This document shows, piece by piece, positions 1 to 9,234 of a stretch of DNA of 34,919 nucleotides (positions are counted from its first letter, which is position 1; the number at the start of each line of letters is the position of its first letter). The position numbers and the translations under genes are program-made. Origin of the DNA: G020354785 sp964521285 (GTDB lineage Bacteria; Bacteroidota; Bacteroidia; Bacteroidales; UBA10428); assembly GCA_964521285.1 (NCBI GenBank), contig CAZFQS010000029.1, positions 1 to 34,919 on the forward strand. The letters are read 5' to 3'. The notes beneath the pieces are model-generated. The model saw only the letters and a program-made list of their open reading frames with translations, had not been told where the DNA came from and searched no databases.

Positions 1-2163
1 CATGATCCGGCAAATCCTGCCAGTATAGCCAATAATAATATCTGGTGGATACTGGAAGATAAAGACGATAATTTCTGGTTAACAGATGGCTCATTCCTTG
101 ATAAATATATTAGAAAAAGTGATTCATTTATTCATCTCGAAAATGGATTATTGCAACCGGATTGTATAAATAATGAAGAAATTTACAAGGAAGTCAATGG
201 AGAATTATGGTTTGGCAACTGGTATGGATTACACAGGATTATACCTCCTTTTACACAAACTTCTGAGCATTTTATACGCGCCAGCAAAGTAATTTTATAT
301 AAGAATGTTCCCGATGATCCTCATAGCTTAAGCCATAATTGGGTTAACTGCATTCATTATAGCCGAGTCTATCAGCCGGGAACACTTTGGCTGGGCACAT
401 ACGGCGGAGGATTGCACAGGATGATAAAGAAAAAAGAAAAAGGGACAGATAAACTTATTATTCAGTTTAAACATTACAGGGAAGCCGATGGTTTGCCCAG
501 CGACATAGTATTTGGAATATCTGAAGATAAGCATGGGTACCTGTGGATTAGTACAAATAACGGGCTGACAAAATTTAATCCGGAAAAAGTAACTTTTAAG
601 AATTATGATGTCAGAGACGGACTGCCAACTAACCAGTTTTGCTGTTTTGAATCATACCAGAACAAAGATGGTAAAATATTTTTTCCAACCGGGAATGGTA
701 TAGTAGCATTTTACCCTGATAGTATAAGGGACAATCCCGATATCCCCCCTATTGTAATAACCGATTTCAAACTTTTCAATAAATCCGTTCCTGTGAGTGA
801 AAATTCACCTTTAAAGAAACCAGTCACCTATACAAAAAAAATAGAACTGCCTTATAATAAAAATTACCTGGGATTTGAATTTGCAGCTTTGAATTATGTC
901 AATACAAGCAAAAACCAGTACAAATACATGATGGAAGGCATTGATAAAGAATGGGTAGATGCAGGCACAAGGAGGTTTGCAGATTATCCGAACTTAAAAC
1001 ATGGCAGATATACATTTAAGGTTATAGGCTCAAACAACGATGGTGTATGGAATAAAGTTGGAGCATCCGTCAAAATTATTATCCATCCGCCCTGGTGGAA
1101 AACTAAGCTGGCATATGTCATTTATTTTGTGGCATTCGCAGGCTGCTTATATGCTTTTATTAAGAGAAGGGAAAGAAAACATATAAGGGATAAAGAAGTA
1201 CTTGAAAAAAAGGTTAAGGAGCGTACAACAGAACTGCATAAGGCAAATACAGTTCTTGAAGAACAAAAAGAAGAAATCCAGGCAGCCAATGAGGAACTTC
1301 TTCAACAAAGGGAGGAGCTTCAGGCAACTTTGGAAAATCTGCAGCGGACCCAGGAGCAGCTCATTGAATCAAAGAAAATGGCAGCTTTGGGAGGTCTTGT
1401 AGCTGGTGTGGCACATGAAGTTAATACACCTGTTGGAATCACCATTACAGCAGCATCAGGCCTGATGGTAGAAACCAAAAAGATGGCAGACCTTTATAAA
1501 GAAAATAAAATCAGCAGAGCAGAATTCAAGGATTACCTGAATACCACAAATCAGTCAGTAAAACTTATTCTGTCAAATATGGAAAGAACTGCAACCATGA
1601 TCCAGAGTTTTAAGCAGGTTTCTGTTGATCAGTCCACTGAAAGCAAACGTACCTTTAAACTGAAATCATACACAGAAGACGTTATCCGAAGCCTGTATCC
1701 AAAACTTAAGAACAGGAAAATTCATATTAGTCTGGATATTAATGAGGAACTTGAAATTGACAGCTATCCCGGAGCCTATTCCCAGATTATAACTAACCTG
1801 GTCTTAAATAGCATTACACATGGATTTGGCGAAAAGGATGACGGAAAGATTGAATTAAAAGCTATTAAAAAAAATGGAGAACTTATAATAGAATATAAGG
1901 ATAACGGTAAAGGTATTTCAAAGGAAAACCAGAAAAAGATATTTAATCCTTTTTTTACAACTAATAAAAAGGTGGGTACAGGATTAGGGATGCATATAGT
2001 ATACAATTTGGTAACCCAAAAACTAAAGGGTAATATTGAATGCGACAGTAAGCCAGGGGAAGGGGTTTTATTTAAAATGCAGATTCCGATGCTCAACCCT
2101 CTAACTACCCTAACAGGGGAGAAACAACAAAATGCAATTAATATAAAAAAGAAAAAAACTTAA
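1..2163 (+). CDS. Propeller-type sensor histidine kinase (5' end outside the window)
   Basis: The frame is open from base 1, so the gene starts upstream of the window. The TTG at 151 is not a real start. Reg_prop beta-propeller blades run over about bases 1-720, each with a W-x-G/S-T type core. They are followed by a Y_Y_Y domain (about 830-1090), one membrane helix (about 1099-1160), a coiled coil rich in E and Q (about 1190-1370), an H-box HEVNTP with the phospho-accepting His at 1414-1416, and a HATPase domain with N, G1 (DNGKGI) and G2 (GTGLGMH) boxes to about 2090. No receiver or AraC domain follows, unlike classical Bacteroidetes hybrid regulators. It is a close paralogue of the next gene, with a 3-base gap, so the two are probably one operon. 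The last 24 or so residues (from about 2089) extend past the point where the paralogue stops and look acquired. Ligand unknown; a periplasmic glycan or peptide signal is inferred. Confidence 0.93.
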   Translation, partial: HDPANPASIANNNIWWILEDKDDNFWLTDGSFLDKYIRKSDSFIHLENGLLQPDCINNEEIYKEVNGELWFGNWYGLHRIIPPFTQTSEHFIRASKVILYKNVPDDPHSLSHNWVNCIHYSRVYQPGTLWLGTYGGGLHRMIKKKEKGTDKLIIQFKHYREADGLPSDIVFGISEDKHGYLWISTNNGLTKFNPEKVTFKNYDVRDGLPTNQFCCFESYQNKDGKIFFPTGNGIVAFYPDSIRDNPDIPPIVITDFKLFNKSVPVSENSPLKKPVTYTKKIELPYNKNYLGFEFAALNYVNTSKNQYKYMMEGIDKEWVDAGTRRFADYPNLKHGRYTFKVIGSNNDGVWNKVGASVKIIIHPPWWKTKLAYVIYFVAFAGCLYAFIKRRERKHIRDKEVLEKKVKERTTELHKANTVLEEQKEEIQAANEELLQQREELQATLENLQRTQEQLIESKKMAALGGLVAGVAHEVNTPVGITITAASGLMVETKKMADLYKENKISRAEFKDYLNTTNQSVKLILSNMERTATMIQSFKQVSVDQSTESKRTFKLKSYTEDVIRSLYPKLKNRKIHISLDINEELEIDSYPGAYSQIITNLVLNSITHGFGEKDDGKIELKAIKKNGELIIEYKDNGKGISKENQKKIFNPFFTTNKKVGTGLGMHIVYNLVTQKLKGNIECDSKPGEGVLFKMQIPMLNPLTTLTGEKQQNAINIKKKKT

Positions 2164-2166
2164 ACC

Positions 2167-5100
2167 ATGAAAAAATATTGGCTTTTTAGTATAATTATCT
2201 TCTTCACTTTTTCAGCATTAACTGCACAGCTGAATAATAATATGAAGCTCACAAGGATAACCATGGAAGATGGGCTCCCAAGTACAAGTTTAAATCTTAT
2301 TTTCAAGGATAGCAAAGGATTTATGTGGATAGGCACTTGGGAAAGTGGCTTATACCGGTATGACGGGTATTCATTTACTGAGTTTAGATATGATTTTGAA
2401 AGATTTGAAAAAGATACAAATGTTTATTTGACTGAAGTTGCGATCCATTGCATGTTGGAAGACAAAAATGGAATTTTATGGATAGGCAGTAATAATGGAT
2501 TATTTAAATGCAATCCTGTTGAATCTGAGAATATATCAAAAAGATATATGTTGAATAAGTTTGACTGGCAAAAAAATGAAATATATGCAATTCATGACGA
2601 CAATAAAGGTAATTTATGGCTTGGACTACGAAGCGGAGACAAGGTTGCTATATTTAATAAAATAAAGGAAGAATTTCGCTATATAAAACTTAATCCTAAT
2701 GTAGTGGATAGCATGGATAATGAAAATTTTACTATTCGCGCAATCATTCAGGATAAAAATAATAACATATGGTTTGGCACGTCAAAAGGATTATATAAAT
2801 ACAATCAAGTAAAGGAAATAGTTAATGTATACAGGCCTGTACCGGAAAATATATTTAGTCTCTCTAACTTGATAACATATGTTCTCTATGAAGAAAGATC
2901 AGATATGATATGGGTAAGTAGCAGGAGAGGTTTGTATATTTTTAATAAAAAACAGGAAACATTTGAACTAAAATATCCTGAAGTTTTTGATGAAGAAAAT
3001 GAATGGGGGAATAGCATATATGGCTTAAAAAAAGACAATTCCGGAAATATATGGTTCAGAACGTATAGAGGGATATATTGTTTTAAACCCGGCACAATAC
3101 AATTATCGTTTAAAAAAATTTATTGGTCTCAACAAGCTGATATATGGATTACATCATTAGAGTTCGATGAATCTGACAACATCTGGTTCGGAATTTGGGG
3201 TGAAGGAATTAATATAATTACCGTTGAAAGTAAAAACTTCAGGGCGTTACTGGCTGATAATAATCCGAACAATCTGAATTCGGGTCCTTCTAGTGTATGT
3301 GAAGACAATGAAGGAAATATATGGATTGGAACATGGGCGACCGGATTAACAAAATATAACAAGAAAACGGAAGAATTTACACATTATTTGTACGATCCAA
3401 AGGATTCAACCAGTTTAAGTGGAAATACAATAAGTTATGTATACCAGGACAATACAGGTACATTATGGGTAGGAACAGATGGATTCGGGTTGAACAAAAT
3501 GATCATTACAAAAGATGGCCGGGTTCAATTTAAACGGTATTTGCATGATCCTGAGAATCCGGGTAGTATAGGTAGTAATAAAATATTCAGAATTATTGAA
3601 GATAAAGAAAAAAACTTATGGATATTAGTTTATAATAGCATCAATAAATATGACAGAGAACGTAATGTATTTGTTCATTTGAATTTAGAACCTGATTGTA
3701 TTAATTCTGGTCCATGCGAACTGGAAGTAATGCAAAACGAAATGTGGTTTGCCAGATGGAATCAAATAAATAGAATCATTCCTCCTTATACAGTAATATC
3801 AGATTATAAAATAAAAGCCAACCGAATTATTCAATATAAACATGACCCTGATGATCCATTAAGCATGGCGTGTGATAATTTAACAAATACTTTCTGTATA
3901 AGTCATATTTATCAACCCGGGACACTTTGGTTTGGAACAACGAAAGGTTTAGGTAAAATGATGAAAAACAGGAATAAGGAGAAAATTAATCGTTCTGTTA
4001 TTTTTAAATATTATACAAAAGAGGATGGTTTTACAGGTAATACTATTAAGGGAATTTTAGAGGATCGATTTGGTAATTTATGGATTAGTGCGGATAAGGG
4101 ATTGTTTAAATTTAATCCTCGCAATGAATTATTTACTAATTATTCTGTTCTCGATATGTTCAATTCAAACGTTTTTACCGGATGGGAACCTTATATTGAC
4201 AAGGAAGGATTAATGTATTTTCCACACTTATATGGTCTTTTAATAGTAAATCCCGATAGTATGCATAGCCATATAAATATAGCTCCGGTAATAATAACAG
4301 ATTTTAAGATAAATGGTAAGCGTGCAAATATTGGTGAAAATTCTCCTTTAAAAAAGTCGATTTCTTATACAGAAAAATTTGAATTACAACATAATCAGAA
4401 TTACCTGACCTTTGAATGTGTTGTTTTAGACTATACTGACCCTGAAAGAAACCAGTACAGATATAAACTGGAAGGTCTTGATAAGAATTGGATTAATGCC
4501 GGAACCATGAGAATAGCTAATTATTCAAATTTAAAACATGGCAAATACATTTTCAGAGTTCAGGGGGCAAATAGCAACGGGATATGGAATACAGAAGGTG
4601 CTTCAATTAAAGTTATCATCAAACCACCCTGGTGGAAAACCGCAGTTGCTTACATTTCGTATATTGTGCTGGCTTTTCTACTTATAGGAGGATATATACA
4701 ATTACGTACCTGGCGCTTAAGAAAAGAAAAAGATGAGCTGGAGAAACAAGTTAAGGAACGCACTATCCTGATCCAGGAAGCCAATGAAGAGCTTCTTCAG
4801 CAAAAGGAGGAAATACAGACTACCCTTGAAAATCTCCAGCAGACCCAGGAGCAGCTCATTGAGTCGGAGAAAATGGCAGCTTTGGGAGGTCTTGTAGCTG
4901 GTGTGGCCCATGAGATAAATACTCCAGTGGGGATTACTGTTACAGCAGCTTCCGGACTGATGGAAGAGACTGAAAAAATGGCCAGCCTTTACAAAGAAAA
5001 TAAAATCAGCAGGGCAGAATTCAAGGATTTCCTTAACACGACAAATCAGTCAGTAAAACTTATTCTGTCAAATATGGAAAGAACAGCAACTATGATCCAG

Positions 5101-5592
5101 AGTTTTAAACAGGTTTCTGTTGATCAGTCCACTGAAAACAAACGTAATTTTAAATTGAAATCGTACACAGAAGACGTCATCCGAAGCCTGTATCCAAAAC
5201 TAAAGAAAAAGAAGGTTTATATTAACCTGGATATTGATGAAGAACTTGAAATTGACAGCTACCCGGGAGCTTATTCCCAGATTTTAACTAACCTGGTATT
5301 AAACAGCATTACCCATGGATTTGATGAAAAGCATAAAGGAAAGATTGAACTAAAGGTCATTAACAAACATGGGGAACTTATATTGGAATATAAGGATAAT
5401 GGCAAAGGGATCTCAAAGGAAAACCAGAAAAAAATATTTAATCCGTTTTTTACAACCAACAAAAAGATAGGCACTGGATTAGGATTGCATATAGTATATA
5501 ATTTAGTAACACAGAAGTTAAAGGGAAATATTGAATGCAACAGCAAACCAGGGGAAGGAGTTTTATTTAAAATACAAATACCGTTAAAATAA
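2167..5592 (+). CDS. Propeller-type sensor histidine kinase, full length, no receiver
   Basis: This 1141-residue protein starts with a signal-like helix (residues 1-21). About 14 Reg_prop blades follow (residues 30-720), enough for two seven-bladed periplasmic propellers. After these come a Y_Y_Y domain (about 750-818), a membrane helix (about 824-846), a coiled coil (850-905), an HEINTP box with phospho-accepting His915, and a HATPase domain with Asn1046, Asp1077 (DNGKGI) and GTGLGLH near 1097. The protein ends right after the ATPase fold, so phosphate must pass to another protein. The likely partner is the next gene, 8 bases downstream. The kinase half is nearly identical to the preceding gene, including 44 identical bases (1546-1589 versus 5041-5084), while the propellers differ much more. 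The domain order is certain; the ligand and output genes are unknown. Confidence 0.95.
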   Translation: MKKYWLFSIIIFFTFSALTAQLNNNMKLTRITMEDGLPSTSLNLIFKDSKGFMWIGTWESGLYRYDGYSFTEFRYDFERFEKDTNVYLTEVAIHCMLEDKNGILWIGSNNGLFKCNPVESENISKRYMLNKFDWQKNEIYAIHDDNKGNLWLGLRSGDKVAIFNKIKEEFRYIKLNPNVVDSMDNENFTIRAIIQDKNNNIWFGTSKGLYKYNQVKEIVNVYRPVPENIFSLSNLITYVLYEERSDMIWVSSRRGLYIFNKKQETFELKYPEVFDEENEWGNSIYGLKKDNSGNIWFRTYRGIYCFKPGTIQLSFKKIYWSQQADIWITSLEFDESDNIWFGIWGEGINIITVESKNFRALLADNNPNNLNSGPSSVCEDNEGNIWIGTWATGLTKYNKKTEEFTHYLYDPKDSTSLSGNTISYVYQDNTGTLWVGTDGFGLNKMIITKDGRVQFKRYLHDPENPGSIGSNKIFRIIEDKEKNLWILVYNSINKYDRERNVFVHLNLEPDCINSGPCELEVMQNEMWFARWNQINRIIPPYTVISDYKIKANRIIQYKHDPDDPLSMACDNLTNTFCISHIYQPGTLWFGTTKGLGKMMKNRNKEKINRSVIFKYYTKEDGFTGNTIKGILEDRFGNLWISADKGLFKFNPRNELFTNYSVLDMFNSNVFTGWEPYIDKEGLMYFPHLYGLLIVNPDSMHSHINIAPVIITDFKINGKRANIGENSPLKKSISYTEKFELQHNQNYLTFECVVLDYTDPERNQYRYKLEGLDKNWINAGTMRIANYSNLKHGKYIFRVQGANSNGIWNTEGASIKVIIKPPWWKTAVAYISYIVLAFLLIGGYIQLRTWRLRKEKDELEKQVKERTILIQEANEELLQQKEEIQTTLENLQQTQEQLIESEKMAALGGLVAGVAHEINTPVGITVTAASGLMEETEKMASLYKENKISRAEFKDFLNTTNQSVKLILSNMERTATMIQSFKQVSVDQSTENKRNFKLKSYTEDVIRSLYPKLKKKKVYINLDIDEELEIDSYPGAYSQILTNLVLNSITHGFDEKHKGKIELKVINKHGELILEYKDNGKGISKENQKKIFNPFFTTNKKIGTGLGLHIVYNLVTQKLKGNIECNSKPGEGVLFKIQIPLK

Positions 5593-5600
5593 ATAATGCA

Positions 5601-7820
5601 ATGGAAATAGAACATACAGACAATTTATTTGAGTCAGAATTAAATTCTGATGACAAAGATCAAAAACTTTTTACCGATGAACCGGAGAAAGAAGACAAAA
5701 AAGTAATCTCAAAACAGGTTAAACCGGAGGAACCGGAAGATTCCTGGAAAGTACTGGTAGTGGATGATGAGGAAGATGTTCACAGTGTTACCCGAATGGC
5801 TTTAAAAGGATTCACCTTTAAAGAAAAAGAGATTCAATTCCTTCATACATACTCTGCAAAGGAAACAAAAAAAATTTTATTGGGTAATCCTGATATCTCC
5901 CTGATTTTTCTCGATGTAGTAATGGAAACAAACAATGCCGGACTTGACCTGGTTAAACATATACGGAACAAATTGAATAATCATCTTACACAGATTGTGT
6001 TAAGAACAGGATATCCGGGACAGGCTCCGGAAAGAGAAGTAATTGTTGAGTATGAGATCAACGACTACAAAACAAAAACTGAACTAACAACATTCAAGCT
6101 ATTTACAGTTACACTGGCAAGTTTACGGGCTTACGATTCCATGATTCATCTGGAAAACCTAAGGCAAAACCTGGAAGTTAAAGTAAGAGAACGAACTTCA
6201 GAACTTGAGAGAAAGAATTACCAGATTATGGAAATGGATCAAATGAAAACACGGTTCTTTTCTAATGTATCACATGAGTTTCGCACTCCACTGACTTTAA
6301 TATTAAGTCCGCTTGAAGGTATGCTAATGAAAGAGAATCTTGAAGAAAAGGATAGGGACAATCTCGAAATGATGTACCGGAATGCAGTTCGTTTGCTGGG
6401 ACTTATAAATCAGTTACTTGATCTGTCAAAAATAGATGCCGGCAGACTAAAAGTCGAATTAATTGAGTATGATATTTATAAAGTATTAAGAATGATAGCC
6501 AGAAGTTTTACTCCGATGGCAGAAAGAAAGAAAATAGAATATCGCGTTGAAATTCCGGATGGAGAACTTATAACCTATTTTGACCGGGACAAGCTTGAAA
6601 AAATCATTACTAATCTTTTAACCAATGCTTTCAAATTCACCCCTGAACAGGGAAAGGTATCCTGTAAAATTAAATTTAATGACAAGAAAGAAGGTATGAT
6701 TAAGAGCTCCCTGGAAATTATTGTACAGGATTCAGGACGTGGCATACCTGCTGAACAGCTGGAAAAAATTTTCGACAGATTTTATCAGGTTGCAGATACC
6801 TGGAAAAATGGAATCAGCGGTACAGGGATAGGTCTTTCGCTGACAAAGGAATTAATTACATTACAGCACGGAAAGATAGTTGTTGAAAGCAAGCCTAATG
6901 AAGGAAGTCGCTTTATAATAAGACTGCCATTAGGAAAGGACCATCTTAAGGAGCATGAATTTGAAGTAAAGAAACCAGAGGAAATAAAGGAAGATGTACT
7001 GATAATAAAATGCAGGATGCATGACGATGATGCTATTGATTATAAGAGCGAGGATTTTATTTCTGAAGAAGTTGACCAGCCTGTTGTATTGATTGTTGAA
7101 GATAATGCTGATGTTCGTCAACATATATGTGAGAATTTTGAGAATGAATACGTGGTAAAACAGGCAAAAAACGGAAAGGAAGGCTGGGAAAAAGCAACTG
7201 CTCTTGTCCCTGATCTAATTATGTCTGATGTGATGATGCCGGAAATGGACGGAGTGGAATTATGTAAAAAACTTAAAACTGATGAACGCACGAGTCATAT
7301 TCCTGTAATTTTGCTTACTGCCAAGGCTGATGTGGAGAATAAAATAGAAGGACTGGAAACAGGTGCTGATGATTACATCACAAAACCTTTCAATATTAAA
7401 GAGCTGTTAACAAGATCGAAGAACTTAATTGAACAAAGGAAGAAGCTGCGTGAGAAATATACACATCAGATAGATTTAGAACCTGGTGAAATAGATGTAG
7501 AATCAGCAGATGAGCGTTTTCTTAAACGTTCTCTTGAAGTAATTGAGAAAAATATGGGCGATTGTGATTTTGATGTAAACAACTTTTTTCCTGAGATGAA
7601 CATGAGCAGAATGCAGTTATTCAGAAAGCTTAAAGCCCTGGTTAACCAGACACCCAGTGAACTCATCCGGAACATGAGATTAAAACGGGCAGCACAATTA
7701 ATGAAGCAAAAATTCGGGAACATAGCTGAAATAACATATGAGGTCGGATTTAATAATCTTTCGTATTTCGCAAAATGTTTCAAAGAGAAGTTTGGTGTTT
7801 TACCCTCAGAATATAAATAG
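5601..7820 (+). CDS. Soluble receiver-kinase-receiver-AraC phosphorelay protein
   Basis: This 739-residue protein has no signal peptide or membrane helix. An acidic low-complexity leader (1-48) precedes a receiver (about 49-175; Asp55, Asp56, phosphorylatable Asp105, Lys159). That receiver resembles those fused to DUF3369 in bacterial response regulators, with motifs LDVVMET, LRTGYPGQAPE and INDYK. Next are a coiled coil, a HisKA box SHEFRTP with His225, a HATPase domain (about 330-445), a second receiver (about 493-610; Asp543 in SDVMMPEMDG) and an AraC-type DNA-binding domain (about 640-739). It is the output part of a hybrid regulator preceded by an extra receiver instead of a periplasmic sensor. 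Since the two upstream kinases lack receivers, they probably phosphorylate Asp105 (inference). The ATG at 5596 leads to a stop after four codons, so 5601 is the start. The TAG stop lies in a palindromic repeat shared with the convergent gene. Confidence 0.94.
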   Translation: MEIEHTDNLFESELNSDDKDQKLFTDEPEKEDKKVISKQVKPEEPEDSWKVLVVDDEEDVHSVTRMALKGFTFKEKEIQFLHTYSAKETKKILLGNPDISLIFLDVVMETNNAGLDLVKHIRNKLNNHLTQIVLRTGYPGQAPEREVIVEYEINDYKTKTELTTFKLFTVTLASLRAYDSMIHLENLRQNLEVKVRERTSELERKNYQIMEMDQMKTRFFSNVSHEFRTPLTLILSPLEGMLMKENLEEKDRDNLEMMYRNAVRLLGLINQLLDLSKIDAGRLKVELIEYDIYKVLRMIARSFTPMAERKKIEYRVEIPDGELITYFDRDKLEKIITNLLTNAFKFTPEQGKVSCKIKFNDKKEGMIKSSLEIIVQDSGRGIPAEQLEKIFDRFYQVADTWKNGISGTGIGLSLTKELITLQHGKIVVESKPNEGSRFIIRLPLGKDHLKEHEFEVKKPEEIKEDVLIIKCRMHDDDAIDYKSEDFISEEVDQPVVLIVEDNADVRQHICENFENEYVVKQAKNGKEGWEKATALVPDLIMSDVMMPEMDGVELCKKLKTDERTSHIPVILLTAKADVENKIEGLETGADDYITKPFNIKELLTRSKNLIEQRKKLREKYTHQIDLEPGEIDVESADERFLKRSLEVIEKNMGDCDFDVNNFFPEMNMSRMQLFRKLKALVNQTPSELIRNMRLKRAAQLMKQKFGNIAEITYEVGFNNLSYFAKCFKEKFGVLPSEYK

Positions 7821-7878
7821 GGGACAGCGGTCCTAACTTATTGAGGGTAAGTACCCTTAGGGGCGCTATCCCCTATTT
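7815..7878. repeat. Palindromic GGGACAGC-type repeat filling a convergent gap
   Basis: Two 22-base arms (7815-7836 and 7857-7878) are inverted copies matching at 19 of 22 positions. They enclose a small inner palindrome, GGGTA-AG-TACCC (7845-7856). The arms carry the TAG stop codons of both flanking convergent genes (7818-7820 plus; 7873-7875 minus). The element could fold in either transcript and may act as a two-way terminator. There is no clear U-tract, so termination is inferred. It belongs to the repeat family seen in four other gaps. Confidence 0.8.
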
Positions 7879-9210
7879 GAAAACTTCTTTATATATATTA
7901 ACGGGGAAATCTTTTTTTAATAAAGTGAAATCACTAAATCCAAGGTCCTTTGACTGCTCTAAATACCTGATGCATAATGCAATATTGTTATGCCGCAGTG
8001 CATTTAATGCATTGAAGTAAAATACATCCGGATTTTCAGGTTCCAGATTTTCGTAAAGTGTAAGGAGTTTTTCAATGAGGCTGTTATCTCTTTGTTCATA
8101 AACAGCTGCACTTGTTACCGAGTAAAGTAATATTCCCAGAAAAGCCCTTGTACGTGAATAAGAATAAGTAATTAAAGAATCTTTGGCCCCTTTCGTATTG
8201 TCATCGATATTATCAATTGCGTCAAGCCACCAGTTAATGTCTTTTGTAAATAAACACCTGTAATAATCCTTATGGCGTGCCATCTCCATTTTTAAAATTT
8301 CTTCAAAAGAAAGGAAATAGGTTTTAATACTCTGATTGTTATTCATCTCCTTTAATTCAGCCAGGAAAATTTCTTTATTGTTATCATCACATGTTTTGTA
8401 AGCTTTTTCCAGTACTTTAAATGCCGACAGGTACTCCTGAGCGGACAACAGGCTGTCTTTTTTATCTAAGAAAGTTTTTATGGGGGTTTCAGTAATATTT
8501 TCCAGAAGCCCCGACTTTAAAAATAAAAACGATATGCTTTCTTTAATTATATCAGATGGCGGCCATTCATGTTTTCCATTAAAATACAAAGAGATAAAAT
8601 CAGGTTTCCGGACTAAAATATTAGTTGGAGAGTAGTATTGTTCAATAAAATTAAAGTCCTTAATTCCTGACACAACTACCAGGGGAAAGTCTGTTTTCAT
8701 AAGCATATTATTTTGGGGCCCCGCACCGCACATCATTACTCCCTTGCAGTTATTGTTTAGTGCATATTGAAAAGCCATACGTGCACCTCCCGAAAAACCA
8801 GAGTAAAAAATGTGGACGTTATCCGCAGGTAGTTCCTGCAAAGCAGACTCTACTGCCTGTTTAATGAGAACATCATAACGGGGAGTATTGTTGCGGACAT
8901 TATTAAGGCCAATAACAACAAACTTATAATCCTGAAGAGCAGGCTTGAACTTGTTAGCCGCAAGCTTACCATTACCATGAGGGTCTATTAATACGAATAA
9001 TGGTAGTCTACCCTTGTATATTTTGGGCATGGCATAGGCATAGTATTGTGTATTACCTTCAACAGTCTCAATCTTTTGCCTGGTTGCTATATTATCTGTA
9101 TTTACAATAAAAGAGGTATTTTCTTTATTATCCTGAGGTGATTTTTCTTTAATTTGGCAGGATATAACAGAAAAAAGTGCGCCAAGACAAATAACTCTGA
9201 AGTATATCAT
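7873..9210 (-). CDS. Esterase-like alpha/beta-hydrolase lipoprotein
   Basis: The longest frame begins at a TTG (9219). The ATG three codons later gives a normal lipoprotein signal ending in SVISC, so I start at 9210. Residues about 50-250 look like an alpha/beta-hydrolase of the esterase/phospholipase type: a strand with FVLIDPHGNG (an HG oxyanion-type motif), then a nucleophile elbow GFSGGAR with Ser140. The rest (about 260-445) is mostly helical, with repeat-like pieces resembling TPRs, including AEL, KAL and FYFNALNALR segments. It is probably anchored in the outer membrane facing the periplasm; substrate unknown. The gene follows the aminopeptidase gene by 24 bases, so the two may be co-transcribed. 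Its stop codon lies in the palindromic repeat at the convergent junction. Fold assignment is fairly sure; enzyme activity is an inference. Confidence 0.8.
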   Translation of the reverse strand: MIYFRVICLGALFSVISCQIKEKSPQDNKENTSFIVNTDNIATRQKIETVEGNTQYYAYAMPKIYKGRLPLFVLIDPHGNGKLAANKFKPALQDYKFVVIGLNNVRNNTPRYDVLIKQAVESALQELPADNVHIFYSGFSGGARMAFQYALNNNCKGVMMCGAGPQNNMLMKTDFPLVVVSGIKDFNFIEQYYSPTNILVRKPDFISLYFNGKHEWPPSDIIKESISFLFLKSGLLENITETPIKTFLDKKDSLLSAQEYLSAFKVLEKAYKTCDDNNKEIFLAELKEMNNNQSIKTYFLSFEEILKMEMARHKDYYRCLFTKDINWWLDAIDNIDDNTKGAKDSLITYSYSRTRAFLGILLYSVTSAAVYEQRDNSLIEKLLTLYENLEPENPDVFYFNALNALRHNNIALCIRYLEQSKDLGFSDFTLLKKDFPVNIYKEVFK

Positions 9211-9234
9211 ATCCTTCAATAATTAAATAAAAAT

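Noticed and set aside
151..2163. Start of the first kinase at the TTG at 151
   Set aside because: The frame is open to base 1 and its translation aligns with propeller blades of the paralogue, so the true start is upstream of the window.
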